Below, piece after piece: positions 1 through 7,618 of a stretch of DNA of 64,000 nucleotides (its first letter is position 1; each line of letters opens with the position of its first letter). The stretch covers positions 4,526,001 to 4,590,000 of the forward strand of contig NZ_CP109273.1 in NCBI RefSeq assembly GCF_045209745.1, in the 5' to 3' direction. The notes below the pieces were generated by a model, which searched no databases, had not been told where the DNA came from, and saw only the letters and a list, made by a program, of their open reading frames with translations. The position numbers were made by a program, and so were the translations under genes. This DNA comes from Micromonospora sp045209745. GTDB lineage: Bacteria; Actinomycetota; Actinomycetes; Mycobacteriales; Micromonosporaceae.

Positions 1-24
1 GCGAGGGGAGGGTCGGCGAGGGAA

Positions 25-49
25 GGGGGTGGGGGCAGAGGGGGAGGGG
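25..49 (+). other. G-quadruplex-forming motif in a G-rich stretch
   Basis: Four G-runs (5, 5, 5 and 4 Gs) sit on the plus strand with loops of 1, 4 and 1 nt. The surrounding 1-115 is strongly G-biased on the same strand. No gene is visible in 1-275, which only leads into the DUF triplet; a TAGGAT at 217-222 is a possible -10 box. Confidence 0.5.
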
Positions 50-275
50 TGGACGAGGGGAGCAGGGGGCGGCGGGGCGCGGGGGCGGACGGGGGTTTGG
101 TTGGGAGGTTTGGTCGGGCTTGGGTGGGGGATGTGCTGCCGGACATCTCTGGCGTGATCGGGGCGCCGGCGGCGCGGCGTCCGGTCAACGGGGACGGTGA
201 GCTGCTCGGCGCGTCTTAGGATTGACGGGCGGCGACTCCGGGCATACAGCGCGGTGATGAGGAAAGGAGGACAGC

Positions 276-710
276 ATGGCTGACGTGGCGAACGCCCGCA
301 CATCCCAGAACGGGAGCGAGCCCTCCACCGCCGAGCTGGTGCAGCGAGCCACCGAGCAGGTCTCCCGCCTCGTACGGGACGAACTGGCGCTGGCCCGGGC
401 GGAGTTGACCCAGAAGGGCAAGCACGCCGGCATCGGGATCGGCCTGTTCGGCGGCGGCGGGGCACTGGCGTTCTACGGCCTGGGAGCGCTGGTCGTCACG
501 GCTATCCTGCTGCTCGACCTGGTGCTGCCCGCCTGGGCCGCCGCGCTGATCGTGGCGGTGGCGCTCTTCCTGGTGGCCGGCGTCCTCGCCCTGGTGGGCA
601 AGAAGCAGGTCAGCCGTGCGGTCCCACCGGTGCCGGCGGCCACGGTCCGGAGCCTCCGGGCCGACGTGGACACCGTCACCGCCGCGGTGAAGGACAGGGG
701 ACGGTCATGA
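276..710 (+). CDS. Phage holin family protein (actinobacterial holin-X / DUF1469)
   Basis: This is a 144-residue membrane protein. Its N-terminal amphipathic part ends in an RDELALARAEL stretch, typical of the actinobacterial holin-X family (Pfam 07332, from memory). Two hydrophobic helices follow at about residues 48-75 and 83-106, then a basic tail. The start is an ATG with a strong AAAGGAGGACAGC Shine-Dalgarno region. The stop overlaps the next start by 4 nt (ATGA), so the three small genes 276-1383 form a translationally coupled operon. Despite its name the family is chromosomal and found with DUF3618 and DUF4235 proteins in non-lysing actinomycetes. Its role is unknown; envelope maintenance is a guess. 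Confidence 0.85.
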   Translation: MADVANARTSQNGSEPSTAELVQRATEQVSRLVRDELALARAELTQKGKHAGIGIGLFGGGGALAFYGLGALVVTAILLLDLVLPAWAAALIVAVALFLVAGVLALVGKKQVSRAVPPVPAATVRSLRADVDTVTAAVKDRGRS

Positions 711-1114
711 CGGGCAACGGGACCGGCGACATGGAGGCGCTCCGCGAGGAGATCCGTCGCACCCGCGTCGAGTTGGGCGAGACGGTGGAGGCGTTGGCCG
801 CCAAGGCCGACGTCAAGGCGCGCCTGAAGGTGTCCGCCGGGCAGGCGAAGGAGCGGATGCGCGAGCAGGCGGCGCAGACCGTCGCCCGGGTCCGCGGGCA
901 GGCCGCGCGTGGCGCCGAAATGGCGCGGGCGCAGGCGCACGAAAAGGGCGAGCTGGTGCGGGCGCAGGCGCACGAGAAGGGCGAGTTGGTGCGCGCGCAG
1001 GCGCACGACAAGAGCGAGTTGATGCGACGCAACCCGGTGCCGTGGGCGACGATCGCCGCGGGTGCGGTGGCCGCCGTGGTGGTGCTGATGATCGTTCGGG
1101 GGAGGCGTAGGTGA
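707..1114 (+). CDS. DUF3618 domain protein with tandem repeats
   Basis: This 135-residue protein has a DUF3618-like N-terminus (LREEIRRTRVELGETVEALAA, about residues 7-26). A long charged alpha-helical part follows, containing three near-identical 11-residue units of the form AQAHEKGELVR at about residues 75-108. One C-terminal transmembrane helix (about 111-130) precedes a basic end. It is the middle gene of the coupled triplet, with 4-nt overlaps at both ends. It looks like a tail-anchored cytoplasmic coiled coil. Repeat number is likely variable between strains. The function is unknown. Confidence 0.82.
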   Translation: MTGNGTGDMEALREEIRRTRVELGETVEALAAKADVKARLKVSAGQAKERMREQAAQTVARVRGQAARGAEMARAQAHEKGELVRAQAHEKGELVRAQAHDKSELMRRNPVPWATIAAGAVAAVVVLMIVRGRRR

Positions 1115-1383
1115 GCAAGAGCATCGGCAGGGTCGCGTACCGGCCGGTCGGCGTGTTGTTGGGTATCGCCGCAGGCGCGGTGGCTGGCGCGATCTTCCGG
1201 CAGGTCTGGAAGGTCACCGCAGGCGACGGTGAGGCGCCCAGCGCGGTCGACGAGGATCGCCGCTGGGGCGAGATCCTGGCCGCCGCGGCGTTGCAGGGGG
1301 CGATCTTCGCGGTCGTCCGGGCTGCCGTGGACCGGGGCAGCGCGGTCGGCGTCCGCCGGATGACCGGCCGCTGGCCGGACTGA
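1111..1383 (+). CDS. DUF4235 family small membrane protein
   Basis: The 90-residue protein starts at a GTG that overlaps the previous stop (GTGA). Two hydrophobic segments (about residues 13-30 and 52-70) flank the DUF4235-like core with KVTAGDGEAP and RRWGEILAAAALQGAIFAVV. It closes the holin-X / DUF3618 / DUF4235 operon, a recurrent trio in Actinobacteria. Its function is not known. A strong terminator follows 15 nt after the stop. Confidence 0.82.
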   Translation: MSKSIGRVAYRPVGVLLGIAAGAVAGAIFRQVWKVTAGDGEAPSAVDEDRRWGEILAAAALQGAIFAVVRAAVDRGSAVGVRRMTGRWPD

Positions 1384-1398
1384 CCACACAGCGACTTC

Positions 1399-1434
1399 AG
1401 CCCCCTTCCCGCATCGATGGGAAGGGGGCTTTCG
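1399..1434 (+). terminator. Intrinsic terminator after the DUF triplet
   Basis: A 12-bp perfect stem (AGCCCCCTTCCC with GGGAAGGGGGCT) closes an 8-nt loop and is followed by TTTCG. It lies just behind the stop at 1383. Confidence 0.85.
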
Positions 1435-1671
1435 CGTGGCATCGGACGCCGCCCAGTGGGCCAGAGGCATCCGTCAGGTCACATGTCGGAGAAATTCGTC
1501 GGAGAGGTCGTGACAGACTTTTTGCGTCCGTGATTTGCTGGTCCCCGCTGTTGCGAGATGGCGTGGGTTGAGAGAAGTCTCCTTCGTGGGGCCGCCTCAG
1601 GCACCGCTGCTCGAAAACGGCCAATCGGCCGCACGGCGTGCACGGCCACCAGTTTTTAGAGGGAGATACAC
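1435..1671 (+). promoter_or_regulatory. Long leader/promoter region of the cold-shock gene
   Basis: There are 237 bp without a gene between the terminator and the cold-shock start. It holds a small hairpin (CGGCC / GGCCG, 1615-1628) and an unusual T-rich patch just before the GAGGGAGA ribosome-binding site. A long structured leader would fit known cold-shock mRNA control, but I cannot place the promoter with confidence. Confidence 0.35.
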
Positions 1672-1875
1672 ATGGCTCAGGGAACCGTGAAGTGGTTCAA
1701 CGCTGACAAGGGCTTCGGCTTCATCACCGTCGATGGTGGGGGTGCTGACGTGTTCGTCCACTTCTCGGCCATCCAGACCAGCGGCTACCGCTCGCTGGAG
1801 GAGAACCAGCGGGTGGAGTTCGAGATCGCTCAGGGTCAGAAGGGCCCGCAGGCTGAGCAGGTCCGTCCCATCTGA
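1672..1875 (+). CDS. Cold-shock protein, CspA family
   Basis: This is a complete 67-residue cold-shock domain, the usual family length. The RNP1-like motif is KGFGFITV (residues 14-21) and the RNP2-like motif is VFVHFSAI (29-36); both bind single-stranded RNA/DNA. The start ATG has GAGGGAGATACAC in front. The protein probably acts as an RNA chaperone. It is monocistronic: a strong terminator sits right behind it. Confidence 0.95.
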   Translation: MAQGTVKWFNADKGFGFITVDGGGADVFVHFSAIQTSGYRSLEENQRVEFEIAQGQKGPQAEQVRPI

Positions 1876-1929
1876 GCACGATGGCCGGCCCCCGCCGGCC
1901 AGTGGGACGATCCGGCCAGGGTCGTTGTG

Positions 1930-1965
1930 AAGCCCCGCATCCCTTGAAGGGATGCGGGGCTTTCT
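1930..1965 (+). terminator. Intrinsic terminator of the cold-shock gene
   Basis: A stem of about 15 bp (AAGCCCCGCATCCCTT paired with AAGGGATGCGGGGCTT) with a very small loop is followed by TTTCT. It lies 54 nt after the stop. Confidence 0.9.
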
Positions 1966-2006
1966 ACAGGTCCGGGCCGGCTCGGGACCCACGGCGGGCC
2001 GACTGG

Positions 2007-2201
2007 TCAGCGTCGGCGGCGTGAACGCAGGCCGAGCCCGAGCACCACCAGCCCGGCCAGCGCCACGAGCGGACCGAGCACCGCCCAGATCTTCTCGTCG
2101 GTCATCACGCTGCCGCTGACGTAGCCGAGGCCCTGGACCGTCCACACCGCACCGATCACGACGGCCAACAGGCCGAGGGTGAGCGAAAGCCAACCCCTCA
2201 T
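2007..2201 (-). CDS. Small two-helix membrane protein, hypothetical
   Basis: This 64-residue protein has two hydrophobic segments (about residues 4-28 and 39-58) and a C-terminal RSRRRR basic tail. The ATG is preceded by a GGGGA box. It follows the aldo/keto reductase on the same strand after 88 bp, so the two may be cotranscribed. I do not recognise a family. The short length and plain composition keep confidence moderate. Confidence 0.6.
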   Translation of the reverse strand: MRGWLSLTLGLLAVVIGAVWTVQGLGYVSGSVMTDEKIWAVLGPLVALAGLVVLGLGLRSRRRR

Positions 2202-2289
2202 CGCGTCCCCTTTCCGCCGCCCGGGGCGGCGCGTCGCCCTTCAGCATCGTCGGCTGGGCAGCGCCACGCGAGCACCCCGGGTGCGCGGG

Positions 2290-3273
2290 TCACCATCGGT
2301 CGTGCACCTGCGGGCGGATCAGCTCGTCGTAGATCTCGCGTACGGCGGCCAACTGGCCGTCGCTGAGCGGCGACAGGGCCGCTGTGGCGGCGTTGCGCCG
2401 GGCCTGGTCGGCGTCGCGGGCGCCGGGGATGACGACGGTGACGCCCGACTGGTCCAGCACCCAGCGCAGCGCGAACTGCGCCATCGTGCGGTCCTCGTCG
2501 ACCAGCGGAGCCAACCGGCGTACGGCGGCCAGGCCCCGCTCGAAGTCGACCCCGGAGAACGTCTCCCCGACGTCGAAGGACGCGCCGTGCCGGTTGAAGT
2601 TGCGGTGGTCGTCGGCGGGGAACTCGGTGTGCTCGTCGTACCGGCCGGAGAGCAGGCCGCTGGCCAGCGGCACCCGGGCGATGATGCCGACACCGGCCGC
2701 CGCGGCGGCCGGCAGGACACGCTCCAGCGGCTTGTGGCGGACCGCGTTGAGGATGATCTGGACGCTCGCCACCCCCGGTCGGGTGATCGCGGTGAGGGCC
2801 TGGTCGCAGGTCTCGACGCTGACGCCGTACCCGGCGATGGCCTTCTCGGCGACGAGGGTGTCGAGGCCGTCGAAGACCTCGTCGGAGGAGAAGACGGCGG
2901 TGGGCGGGCAGTGCAGCTGGACCAGGTCCAGGGTGTCCATTCCCAGGTTGGCCCGGGACCTGTCGGTCCACTGCCGGAAGTTGGCCAGGGTGTACGCCTC
3001 CGGCTGCTGCTCGACGCGGCGGCCCATCTTGGTGGCGACGGTCAGCCCGGCGTCGGGTCGGGAGCGCCGGAAGCGGCCGATGAGTTGCTCGCTGCGGCCG
3101 TCGCCGTACACGTCGGCGGTGTCGAGGAAGGTGACCCCGGAGTCCACGGCGGCGGCGAGCACCGCCATCGCGTCGGCCTCGCTGACGGTGCCCCAGTCCG
3201 CGCCGAGTTGCCAGGCGCCCAGGCCGACCGCGCCGACGGTCCGGCCGAGCCGGTTGAAGCTGCGCTGTTCCAT
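2290..3273 (-). CDS. Aldo/keto reductase
   Basis: The 327-residue protein is a full-length AKR TIM barrel. It has the N-terminal SFNRLGRTVGAVGLGAWQLG, the catalytic-region motif FLDTADVYGDGRSEQLIG (Asp and Tyr of the tetrad), the Lys in VATKMGRR, and the C-terminal NADPH-binding segment VTVVIPGARDADQARRNA. The substrate cannot be read from sequence; such proteins reduce aldehydes and ketones with NADPH. It is divergent from the methyltransferase gene across an 83-bp promoter region. A second, unrelated AKR lies at 13929-14978. Confidence 0.92.
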   Translation of the reverse strand: MEQRSFNRLGRTVGAVGLGAWQLGADWGTVSEADAMAVLAAAVDSGVTFLDTADVYGDGRSEQLIGRFRRSRPDAGLTVATKMGRRVEQQPEAYTLANFRQWTDRSRANLGMDTLDLVQLHCPPTAVFSSDEVFDGLDTLVAEKAIAGYGVSVETCDQALTAITRPGVASVQIILNAVRHKPLERVLPAAAAAGVGIIARVPLASGLLSGRYDEHTEFPADDHRNFNRHGASFDVGETFSGVDFERGLAAVRRLAPLVDEDRTMAQFALRWVLDQSGVTVVIPGARDADQARRNAATAALSPLSDGQLAAVREIYDELIRPQVHDRW

Positions 3274-3294
3274 GCCCCGAGCCTAGTGATCGGG

Positions 3295-3323
3295 TTGTCA
3301 CCCGGCCAGGCGAGCCGTACCTT
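3295..3323 (+). promoter_or_regulatory. Candidate sigma-70-type promoter of the methyltransferase operon
   Basis: TTGTCA at 3295-3300 and TACCTT at 3318-3323 are separated by exactly 17 bp. They lie 33 bp before the ATG at 3357, which has a good TTTAGGAGGCGGCG ribosome-binding site. Confidence 0.55.
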
Positions 3324-3356
3324 GAACAAGACGGACGTACGGTTTAGGAGGCGGCG

Positions 3357-4151
3357 ATGTGGGATCCGACGACCTACCTGCGCTTCGGTGACGAGCGATC
3401 CCGACCGTTTTACGACCTGGTCGCGCGGATCCCGGCCGAGCGGCCCCGGGCCGTGGTCGACCTCGGCTGCGGCCCCGGTCAGCTCACCGCCACCCTCGCC
3501 GAGCGCTGGCCGATGAGCCGGGTGCTCGGCCTGGACTCCTCGCCCGAGATGATCGACCGGGCCGCAGCCCTGGGGGCTCCCGTCGACTTCGCGGTCACCG
3601 ACCTGCGCGACTGGCGCCCGGCCGGCGACGAGGACGTGGTGGTCAGCAACGCGGCGCTGCAGTGGGTTCCCGGCCACCAGGAGCTGCTGCGCCGCTGGGC
3701 CGCCGAGCTGCCCGCTGGCGCCTGGCTCGGCATGCAGGTCCCCGGCAACTTCGCCGCCCCGTCGCATCGCGCCCTGCGCGAGGTCGCCGGCCGGCCCGCC
3801 TGGCGCGCCGAGGTCGCCCCACTGCTGCGCGCGGACCCGGTCGACGACCCGGCCGACTACGCGGCGCTGCTGACCGCCGCCGGCTGCGCGGTGGACGCCT
3901 GGGAGACTACCTACGTGCACCTGCTGCCGGCTCGGCCGGCCGCCGAGCACCCGGTGCTGGCCTGGATGGAGGGCACGGCGCTGCGCCCGGTCCGGGCCGC
4001 GCTGGACGCCGCCGGCTGGTCCGCCTTCCGATCCGAGCTGGGGGTACGCCTCGCCGCCGAGTACCCGGTGCGGCAGGGTCAGGTGTACTTCCCGTTCCGC
4101 CGCGTTTTCGTCGTCGCCCGCACCGGCGACCGTGCCCAGGAGAACCCGTGA
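3357..4151 (+). CDS. tam: Trans-aconitate 2-methyltransferase-like SAM-dependent methyltransferase
   Basis: This 264-residue class I methyltransferase has the SAM-binding motif I VVDLGCGPGQLT (about residues 35-46) and an acidic loop GLDSSPEMI. The features SNAALQWVPGH and MQVPGNFAAPSH are hallmarks of Tam enzymes, which methylate trans-aconitate and relieve aconitase inhibition. The N-terminal WDPTTYLRFGDERSRPF also fits Tam. Its stop overlaps the GTG of the deaminase gene by 4 nt, so the two are coupled. The substrate is inferred from family only. Confidence 0.85.
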   Translation: MWDPTTYLRFGDERSRPFYDLVARIPAERPRAVVDLGCGPGQLTATLAERWPMSRVLGLDSSPEMIDRAAALGAPVDFAVTDLRDWRPAGDEDVVVSNAALQWVPGHQELLRRWAAELPAGAWLGMQVPGNFAAPSHRALREVAGRPAWRAEVAPLLRADPVDDPADYAALLTAAGCAVDAWETTYVHLLPARPAAEHPVLAWMEGTALRPVRAALDAAGWSAFRSELGVRLAAEYPVRQGQVYFPFRRVFVVARTGDRAQENP

Positions 4152-5173
4152 CCGACCTGCCCACCTTCATCGCCGGCCTGCCCAAGGTGGAGCTGCACGT
4201 GCACCACGTCGGCTCCGCCTCGCCTCGGATCGTCGCCGAGCTGGCCGCCCGGCACGAGGGACGCACCCCCGTGCCGGCCGACCCGGAGGCGCTCGCCACC
4301 TACTTCGAGTTCCGCGACTTCGCGCACTTCATCGAGGTCTACCTGAGCGTGGTGGACCTCATCCGCGACCCGGAGGACGTCTGGATCCTCACCCACGAGG
4401 TGGCCCGGGAGCTGGCTCGCCAACAGGTCCGGTATGCGGAACTGACCATCACCCCGTACTCGCACGTACGGCGCGGCATCCCCGCACCGGCGTTCTGCGA
4501 GGCGATCGAGGACGCCCGCAAGCGCGCCCTGGCCGACTTCGGCATCGAACTGCGCTGGTGCTTCGACATCCCCGGTGAGGCGGGCCTGCCGGCAGCCGAG
4601 GAGACGCTGCGCATCGCCGTGGAGGAGCGCCCGGACGGGTTGATCAGCTTCGGTCTGGGCGGCCCGGAGATCGGCGTACCCCGGCCGCAGTTCCGGCCCT
4701 ACTTCGACCAGGCCCGCGCCGCCGGGCTGCGCTCGGCGCCGCACGCGGGGGAAACCACCGGGCCGCAGACGATCTGGGACGCGCTGAACGAGTTGGGCGC
4801 CGAGCGGATCGGGCACGGCATCTCCGCTGCGCAGGACCCGGAGCTGCTCGCGTACCTGGCCGAGCGGCAGATCGGAATGGAGATCTGCCCGACGTCGAAC
4901 GTGCGGACCCGGGCGGTGGCCACCATCGACGAGCACCCGCTGCCCCGACTGGTCGAGGCCGGGCTGCTGGTCACCATCAACTCCGACGACCCGCCGATGT
5001 TCGGCACGACCCTCAATGACGAGTACGCGGTGGCGGCCCGTCTGCTCGGGGCCGGTCCCGAGGGCCTGGCCGGGTTGGCCCGCAACGCGGTGACCGCGTC
5101 CTTCCTCGACCCCGCCGGAAAGCAGCGGATCACGGCCGAGATCAACGCCTACCTCGCCACCACCGCCGGCTGA
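4148..5173 (+). CDS. Adenosine deaminase superfamily enzyme, probably 6-aminodeoxyfutalosine deaminase
   Basis: The 341-residue metallo-deaminase starts at a GTG inside the preceding stop (GTGA). Zinc-site motifs are HVH (His17, His19), HAGE near residue 199, the IGHG motif near 223 and SDDP near 280. The classical adenosine-deaminase motif H-x-H-L-D-G is HVHHVGS here: the Asp that hydrogen-bonds the ribose 5'-OH in mouse ADA (Asp19) is Val21. The same HVHHVGSASPRIV pattern, as I recall it, marks the Streptomyces/Acidothermus COG1816 enzymes shown to deaminate 6-aminodeoxyfutalosine in menaquinone synthesis. No other menaquinone gene is nearby, so plain adenosine or adenine deamination remains possible. 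Confidence 0.88.
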   Translation: MTDLPTFIAGLPKVELHVHHVGSASPRIVAELAARHEGRTPVPADPEALATYFEFRDFAHFIEVYLSVVDLIRDPEDVWILTHEVARELARQQVRYAELTITPYSHVRRGIPAPAFCEAIEDARKRALADFGIELRWCFDIPGEAGLPAAEETLRIAVEERPDGLISFGLGGPEIGVPRPQFRPYFDQARAAGLRSAPHAGETTGPQTIWDALNELGAERIGHGISAAQDPELLAYLAERQIGMEICPTSNVRTRAVATIDEHPLPRLVEAGLLVTINSDDPPMFGTTLNDEYAVAARLLGAGPEGLAGLARNAVTASFLDPAGKQRITAEINAYLATTAG

Positions 5174-5218
5174 GCTGATCGGCCGCTCGGGACGCGGCTG
5201 AGCTGGTCGGTGAGCAGG

Positions 5219-5269
5219 GCGCGCGGCGGGAGCGTGGGTGTGGGGGGACCTGAGACTCCCGCCGCGCGC
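5219..5269. terminator. Long inverted repeat between convergent genes
   Basis: Perfect 14-bp arms GCGCGCGGCGGGAG (5219-5232) and CTCCCGCCGCGCGC (5256-5269) have a 23-nt spacer. It sits between the deaminase gene and the oppositely oriented histidine kinase gene. There is no T-run, so bidirectional termination is inferred. The rest of 5174-5422 shows no gene. Confidence 0.5.
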
Positions 5270-5422
5270 GCGGCTCCACCAGCCGTGGATGCGTGGTGCG
5301 CTCGACCGGTGGAACTGGTGGGTTCGTGCTCTGATCCTGTCAGTCCGCAGCCGATCCAACGCGATCGTTAATCGCGATCTAAGGAAGACTTGCGCCGGCG
5401 CACAGCCCGGGGTCGGCCCGGG

Positions 5423-6859
5423 TCAGTCGTCGGTGGGGCGCTGGCGCGGCCAGCGACGTCCGCTGGCCTTCGTGTCCCGTGCGTCGCGTGCCATCCGGCC
5501 GACCAGACCGAAGCGGCTGACCTGCCGGGGTGTCGCCTCCGGGTCGGCGAGCAGCATCACCACGCTGGCCCCGCCCAGCCGGGCGCGGTCGATGCTCACC
5601 GAGCCGTTGGCCTGCAACGCCACCCGCTTGGCGATGTCCAGGCCGAGCCCCGTCGAACCCTGGTCGCTGGTCCCCCGACGCAGGGCCCGGTCGGGGTTGG
5701 CGATGCCGGGGCCGGCGTCGTCGATCCGGATCGCCACGTAACCGTCCCGCCGGGACACGGCGACCTCGAACGCGGTGCCCTGCGGGGTGTAGCGGAAGAC
5801 GTTGCCGATCACCGCGTCCAGCGCGGCGGCCAACTCGGCCCGCGGCACCGGCACCGGGATGCGCAGCTGGGCGCCGTTCACCCGGTGCGGCCGGTTCTGG
5901 TCGCCGGCCAGCGCGGCCCAGAACACCATCCGGTCGCGGACCACCTCGCTGACGTCGCACATGGCCGGCCCGGCCTCGTGGGCCACCGACTTGCGGGTGG
6001 TCTTGATGAGCACGTCGATCTCACCCTCCAGGGTGACGATCGCCTGCCGGATCCGCCGGATGCCGCGGAGCCGGTCCAGCTCGGCCGGGCTGAACGAACC
6101 CACGCTGGTGTCGTCGGACTCCAACGCCTCCGCGTCCAACCGCAGCACCGTCAACGGGGTACGCAGACGATGCGACAGGTCGGCCACCAGCTCCCGCTCG
6201 TCGGTGCGGGCCGCGTCCAGCCGGTCGGCCATCCGGTTGAAGGCGTACCCGGCCTCGGCCAGCTCGCGGGGGCCGGTCGGCTCGATGCGTACGCCCAGGT
6301 CGCCGTCGCCGATGGAGAGCGCGGCCTTGACCAGACCCCGGGTCGAGTCCACCGCGCGGGCGGCGACCCGGTCGACCACCAGCACCGCCGCACCGGCCAT
6401 CGCCGCGCCGACCGCGAACAGCAGCAGCCACGTGCCGCCAGCACCCTCGCCCAGCGTCGAATCCGGAAGGAACACCTCGACCACGGCCGTCCGGTCACCG
6501 AGGACGACCGGGTCGAGTCGAACCACTCCGCCGTCGACGTCGACGACGTGCGACCGTCGGTCGGCACGAGCCCGGTCCAGGTCGCTGCCGCTGGCCCGAC
6601 CGACGGATTCGTCCAGCCCCAGCCCGTGCACCACCGGTCGGGTCGGTGCACCCTCGGCGCTGGCGACCACGGCACGCTCGACGACCACCGGGTCGGTGCT
6701 CACCGCCAGCGCGCCGGTCACCAGCGCGCTGCGCCTGGCCGCGTCGGCGATCGCCTCGTCCCGGCTCTGCTCACGCAGGCTGAGCCCGAGCGGTATCAGG
6801 AACGCGAGCGCGACGAGACTGCACATGCCGGCCGTGAGCAGGGCCAGCGCCGTCCTCAG
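5423..6859 (-). CDS. Sensor histidine kinase, HAMP-containing, with probable CTG start
   Basis: The membrane sensor kinase is partner of the response regulator upstream. From the proposed start it has TM1 at about residues 4-26, an extracytoplasmic loop, TM2 at 143-163, a HAMP region, the H-box DLSHRLRTPLTVLR (phospho-His230), the N-box IGNVFRYTPQG, the G1 box DDAGPGI and the G2 box STGLGLDIAKR. No ATG, GTG or TTG occurs in frame between 7000, deep inside the regulator gene, and 6826, inside TM1. A CTG at 6859-6857 overlaps the regulator's TGA as CTGA, the usual coupling geometry, and gives a normal N-terminus; I chose it. The alternative is the ATG at 7000. The ligand is unknown. Confidence 0.85.
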   Translation of the reverse strand: MRTALALLTAGMCSLVALAFLIPLGLSLREQSRDEAIADAARRSALVTGALAVSTDPVVVERAVVASAEGAPTRPVVHGLGLDESVGRASGSDLDRARADRRSHVVDVDGGVVRLDPVVLGDRTAVVEVFLPDSTLGEGAGGTWLLLFAVGAAMAGAAVLVVDRVAARAVDSTRGLVKAALSIGDGDLGVRIEPTGPRELAEAGYAFNRMADRLDAARTDERELVADLSHRLRTPLTVLRLDAEALESDDTSVGSFSPAELDRLRGIRRIRQAIVTLEGEIDVLIKTTRKSVAHEAGPAMCDVSEVVRDRMVFWAALAGDQNRPHRVNGAQLRIPVPVPRAELAAALDAVIGNVFRYTPQGTAFEVAVSRRDGYVAIRIDDAGPGIANPDRALRRGTSDQGSTGLGLDIAKRVALQANGSVSIDRARLGGASVVMLLADPEATPRQVSRFGLVGRMARDARDTKASGRRWPRQRPTDD

Positions 6860-7545
6860 TCCGGTGCCACCAGCCGGAACCCGACCCCCCGCACGGTGCG
6901 CAGGTAGCGCGGCTTCGCCGCGGACTCGCCCATCTTTCTGCGGAGCCAGTACAGGTGAACGTCGATGGTCTGATCCTCGCCGACCGATGGTTGCCGCCAT
7001 ACCTCCTCCAAAAGTTCCCGGCGGGACACTACCCGCCCGGGTCGCGCGGCGAGATACGCCAGCAGATCGAATTCCTTGCGGGTCAGCGCCAGCGGCTCCC
7101 CGTCGAGCTGGGCGCTGCGCTCGCCCACGTCCACCCGTAGCCCGCCGACGCTGTGCACCGCCGGCTGCACCGTCCGGCTGGCCCGGCCGGCCCGACGCAG
7201 CACGGTGGTGATCCGCGCGTCCAGGTGCGCCCCGGTGAACGGCTTGACCATGTAGTCGTCGGCGCCCGCGCGCAGCAGCTTGACCACCGACTGTTCGTCG
7301 TCCCGGGCGGTGGCGATGATGATCGGGACATCGGTGATGCCGCGCAGCATCCGCAGCGCGTCCGAGCCGTCCAGGTCGGGCAGACCGAGGTCAAGGACCA
7401 CCAGGTCGGGTGTCTCCGCGGCGACCCGACGCAGGGCATCCAACGCCGTGCCCACGGCGTGCACGGCATGCCCCCGGTCGGTGAGGGACCGCAGCATCGC
7501 GCCGCGTACGACGTGATCGTCTTCGACCAGGAGCACGGAGGCCAC
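6856..7545 (-). CDS. OmpR/PhoB-family response regulator
   Basis: The 229-residue protein has a receiver domain with acidic pocket EDD (residues 8-10), phospho-acceptor Asp52 in VVLDLGLPDLDG and the Lys in YMVKPFTG, followed by a winged-helix DNA-binding domain ending LRTVRGVGFRLV. I chose the GTG at 7545 because the receiver begins immediately after it; the open frame extends far upstream without protein-like content. It is coupled to the kinase through a CTGA overlap and divergent from the ADP-ribosylglycohydrolase across 73 bp. Target genes are unknown; autoregulation from the shared intergenic region is plausible. Confidence 0.92.
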   Translation of the reverse strand: MASVLLVEDDHVVRGAMLRSLTDRGHAVHAVGTALDALRRVAAETPDLVVLDLGLPDLDGSDALRMLRGITDVPIIIATARDDEQSVVKLLRAGADDYMVKPFTGAHLDARITTVLRRAGRASRTVQPAVHSVGGLRVDVGERSAQLDGEPLALTRKEFDLLAYLAARPGRVVSRRELLEEVWRQPSVGEDQTIDVHLYWLRRKMGESAAKPRYLRTVRGVGFRLVAPD

Positions 7546-7618
7546 GACAAGACCGTACTTGGCCTGGCAAGTTGATCGCGTTGCGACGTGCGTGGCAAGC
7601 GGGCAAGCTAGTACGACG

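Noticed and set aside
2179..3516. Long open frames on the plus strand opposite the aldo/keto reductase
   Set aside because: High GC leaves antisense frames open. They are Val/Gly/Arg-rich, have no recognisable domain, and the minus-strand reductase explains the region.
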